Below, piece by piece: positions 63,594-64,000 of a DNA stretch of 64,000 nt. The translations under genes were made by a program, and so were the position numbers. Source of the stretch: Phyllobacterium myrsinacearum (lineage in GTDB: Bacteria > Pseudomonadota > Alphaproteobacteria > Rhizobiales > Rhizobiaceae); NCBI RefSeq assembly GCF_014138285.1, contig NZ_JACGXN010000005.1, forward strand, positions 124,001-188,000, read 5' to 3'. Numbering within the stretch: position 1 is the first letter of the stretch; every line of letters begins with the position of its first letter. The notes below the pieces were generated by a model. The model saw nothing but the letters and a program-made list of their open reading frames with translations. It was not told the origin of the DNA and did not search any database.

Positions 63594-63766
63594 TGGGGCT
63601 CTCTCGGAATTTTGGTCTCATCAACTGTTTGTGAGGGGTGCGGTAGAGGGGCTCTTGCTTGACAGCAGTGCCCGGAGCAGCCATCTAAACCGGGACGAAT
63701 TCCGGGCCTTCGTGCGCCCTCAATCGCACCCGTTTCGCGCGGTGTGCCCGCAAAGAAGAGATCGCC

Positions 63767-64000
63767 TTGGCCATTTCCTCCTCCCCGTTCCAGGACCTTT
63801 CCAGCAAGATCGACGTGCGTACCGCCCATGCGGGCGTCATCGGGCTCGGCTATGTGGGGCTGCCACTGGCCATAACCCTTGCCCGCAGCGGATTTTCCGT
63901 AACGGGATTTGATATCGATCCGAAGAAAATTGTCGCCCTCGACGCGGGCCGGTCCTATATCGAGGCGGTCACTGACGCTGCGCTTATGGCGGAGATGTCG
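63767..64000 (+). CDS. Nucleotide-sugar dehydrogenase (UDP-glucose/GDP-mannose type), N-terminal part
   Basis: The first 78 codons of a gene running off the window. The Rossmann motif VIGLGYVGLPLAITLARSG and GFDIDPKKI, followed by SYIEAV, are typical of the UDP-glucose/UDP-N-acetyl-hexosamine/GDP-mannose dehydrogenase superfamily. Such enzymes make sugar acids for capsules and exopolysaccharides. TTG 63767 is chosen because GAAGAGA lies six bases upstream and no ATG is near. This supports reading the right end of the window as a surface-glycan locus. Confidence 0.88.
   Translation, partial: MAISSSPFQDLSSKIDVRTAHAGVIGLGYVGLPLAITLARSGFSVTGFDIDPKKIVALDAGRSYIEAVTDAALMAEMS

Larger units (their letters stand above)
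63274..63766. other. Intergenic region between cyclase and sugar-dehydrogenase genes
   Basis: A 493-base region with no convincing gene; short frames on both strands lack ribosome sites and ordered sequence. It holds the divergent promoters, a near-EcfG match, the palindrome at 63572-63593 and a CTTGAC at 63658-63663 that could be a -35 for the plus-strand gene, though no good -10 follows at 17 bases. Confidence 0.5.

Noticed and set aside
1..64000. CRISPR arrays, tRNA or rRNA genes, insertion sequences
   Set aside because: No regularly spaced repeats, cloverleaf-like intergenic sequence, rRNA stretch or transposase frame was noticed in the intergenic gaps.

Overview
The window looks like a chromosome or large replicon of an alphaproteobacterium of the order Hyphomicrobiales (rhizobia/Brucella-like). 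The reasons are the gene content (TagF fused to a PP2C domain, two TssC paralogues, two Ku genes with a LigD, a Yej-type peptide transporter with a fused ATPase, a PmtA-like methyltransferase) and sequences close to the alphaproteobacterial EcfG general-stress promoter in front of repair and signalling genes. The genus cannot be fixed from the sequence alone. Coding density is high, and I see no rRNA, tRNA, insertion sequence or CRISPR array.

Region 1 (1-32.4 kb) is a nearly complete type VI secretion system (T6SS). On the minus strand an FHA protein, TssJ, TssK, TssL (with an OmpA-type C-terminus), TssM and a TagF-PP2C fusion form one block (10.7 to 0.9 kb). TssA, TssB, TssC, a second TssC, TagJ, TssE, TssF and TssG form a second block (28.2 to 19.2 kb). 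Between them lies a plus-strand group: a secreted caspase-like protein, a membrane-anchored M23 peptidase/lytic transglycosylase, a DUF1036 protein, the phosphatase PppA and the kinase PpkA. A second FHA protein, the better match to TagH, runs the other way inside this group. ClpV, Hcp and a secreted OmpA-like protein are transcribed divergently from tssA. No VgrG, PAAR or recognised effector is present. The kinase, phosphatase, two FHA readers and TagF imply control by threonine phosphorylation.

Region 2 (32.6-46.7 kb) is mostly housekeeping and stress functions: a class III cyclase, msrB-msrA, a DUF922 protease, a phospholipid-methyltransferase-like protein, a TetR/SDR pair with matching palindromes, zwf followed by a PPi-type phosphofructokinase, a SixA phosphatase, a phytase-type esterase, a CYTH-CHAD protein and a DapA-family enzyme.

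Region 3 (46.8-51.0 kb) is a bacterial non-homologous end-joining locus: ku-ligD facing a second ku. The second ku has a full match to the EcfG promoter pattern and the first has a near match.

Region 4 (51.1-64 kb) holds a tightly packed minus-strand run: a Yej/Opp-type ABC transporter (fused ATPase, binding protein, two permeases) followed by three glycosyltransferases. Next to it a class III cyclase overlaps a secreted polysaccharide-lyase-like protein. The start of a nucleotide-sugar dehydrogenase gene runs off the right edge. Together these suggest a surface-glycan locus.
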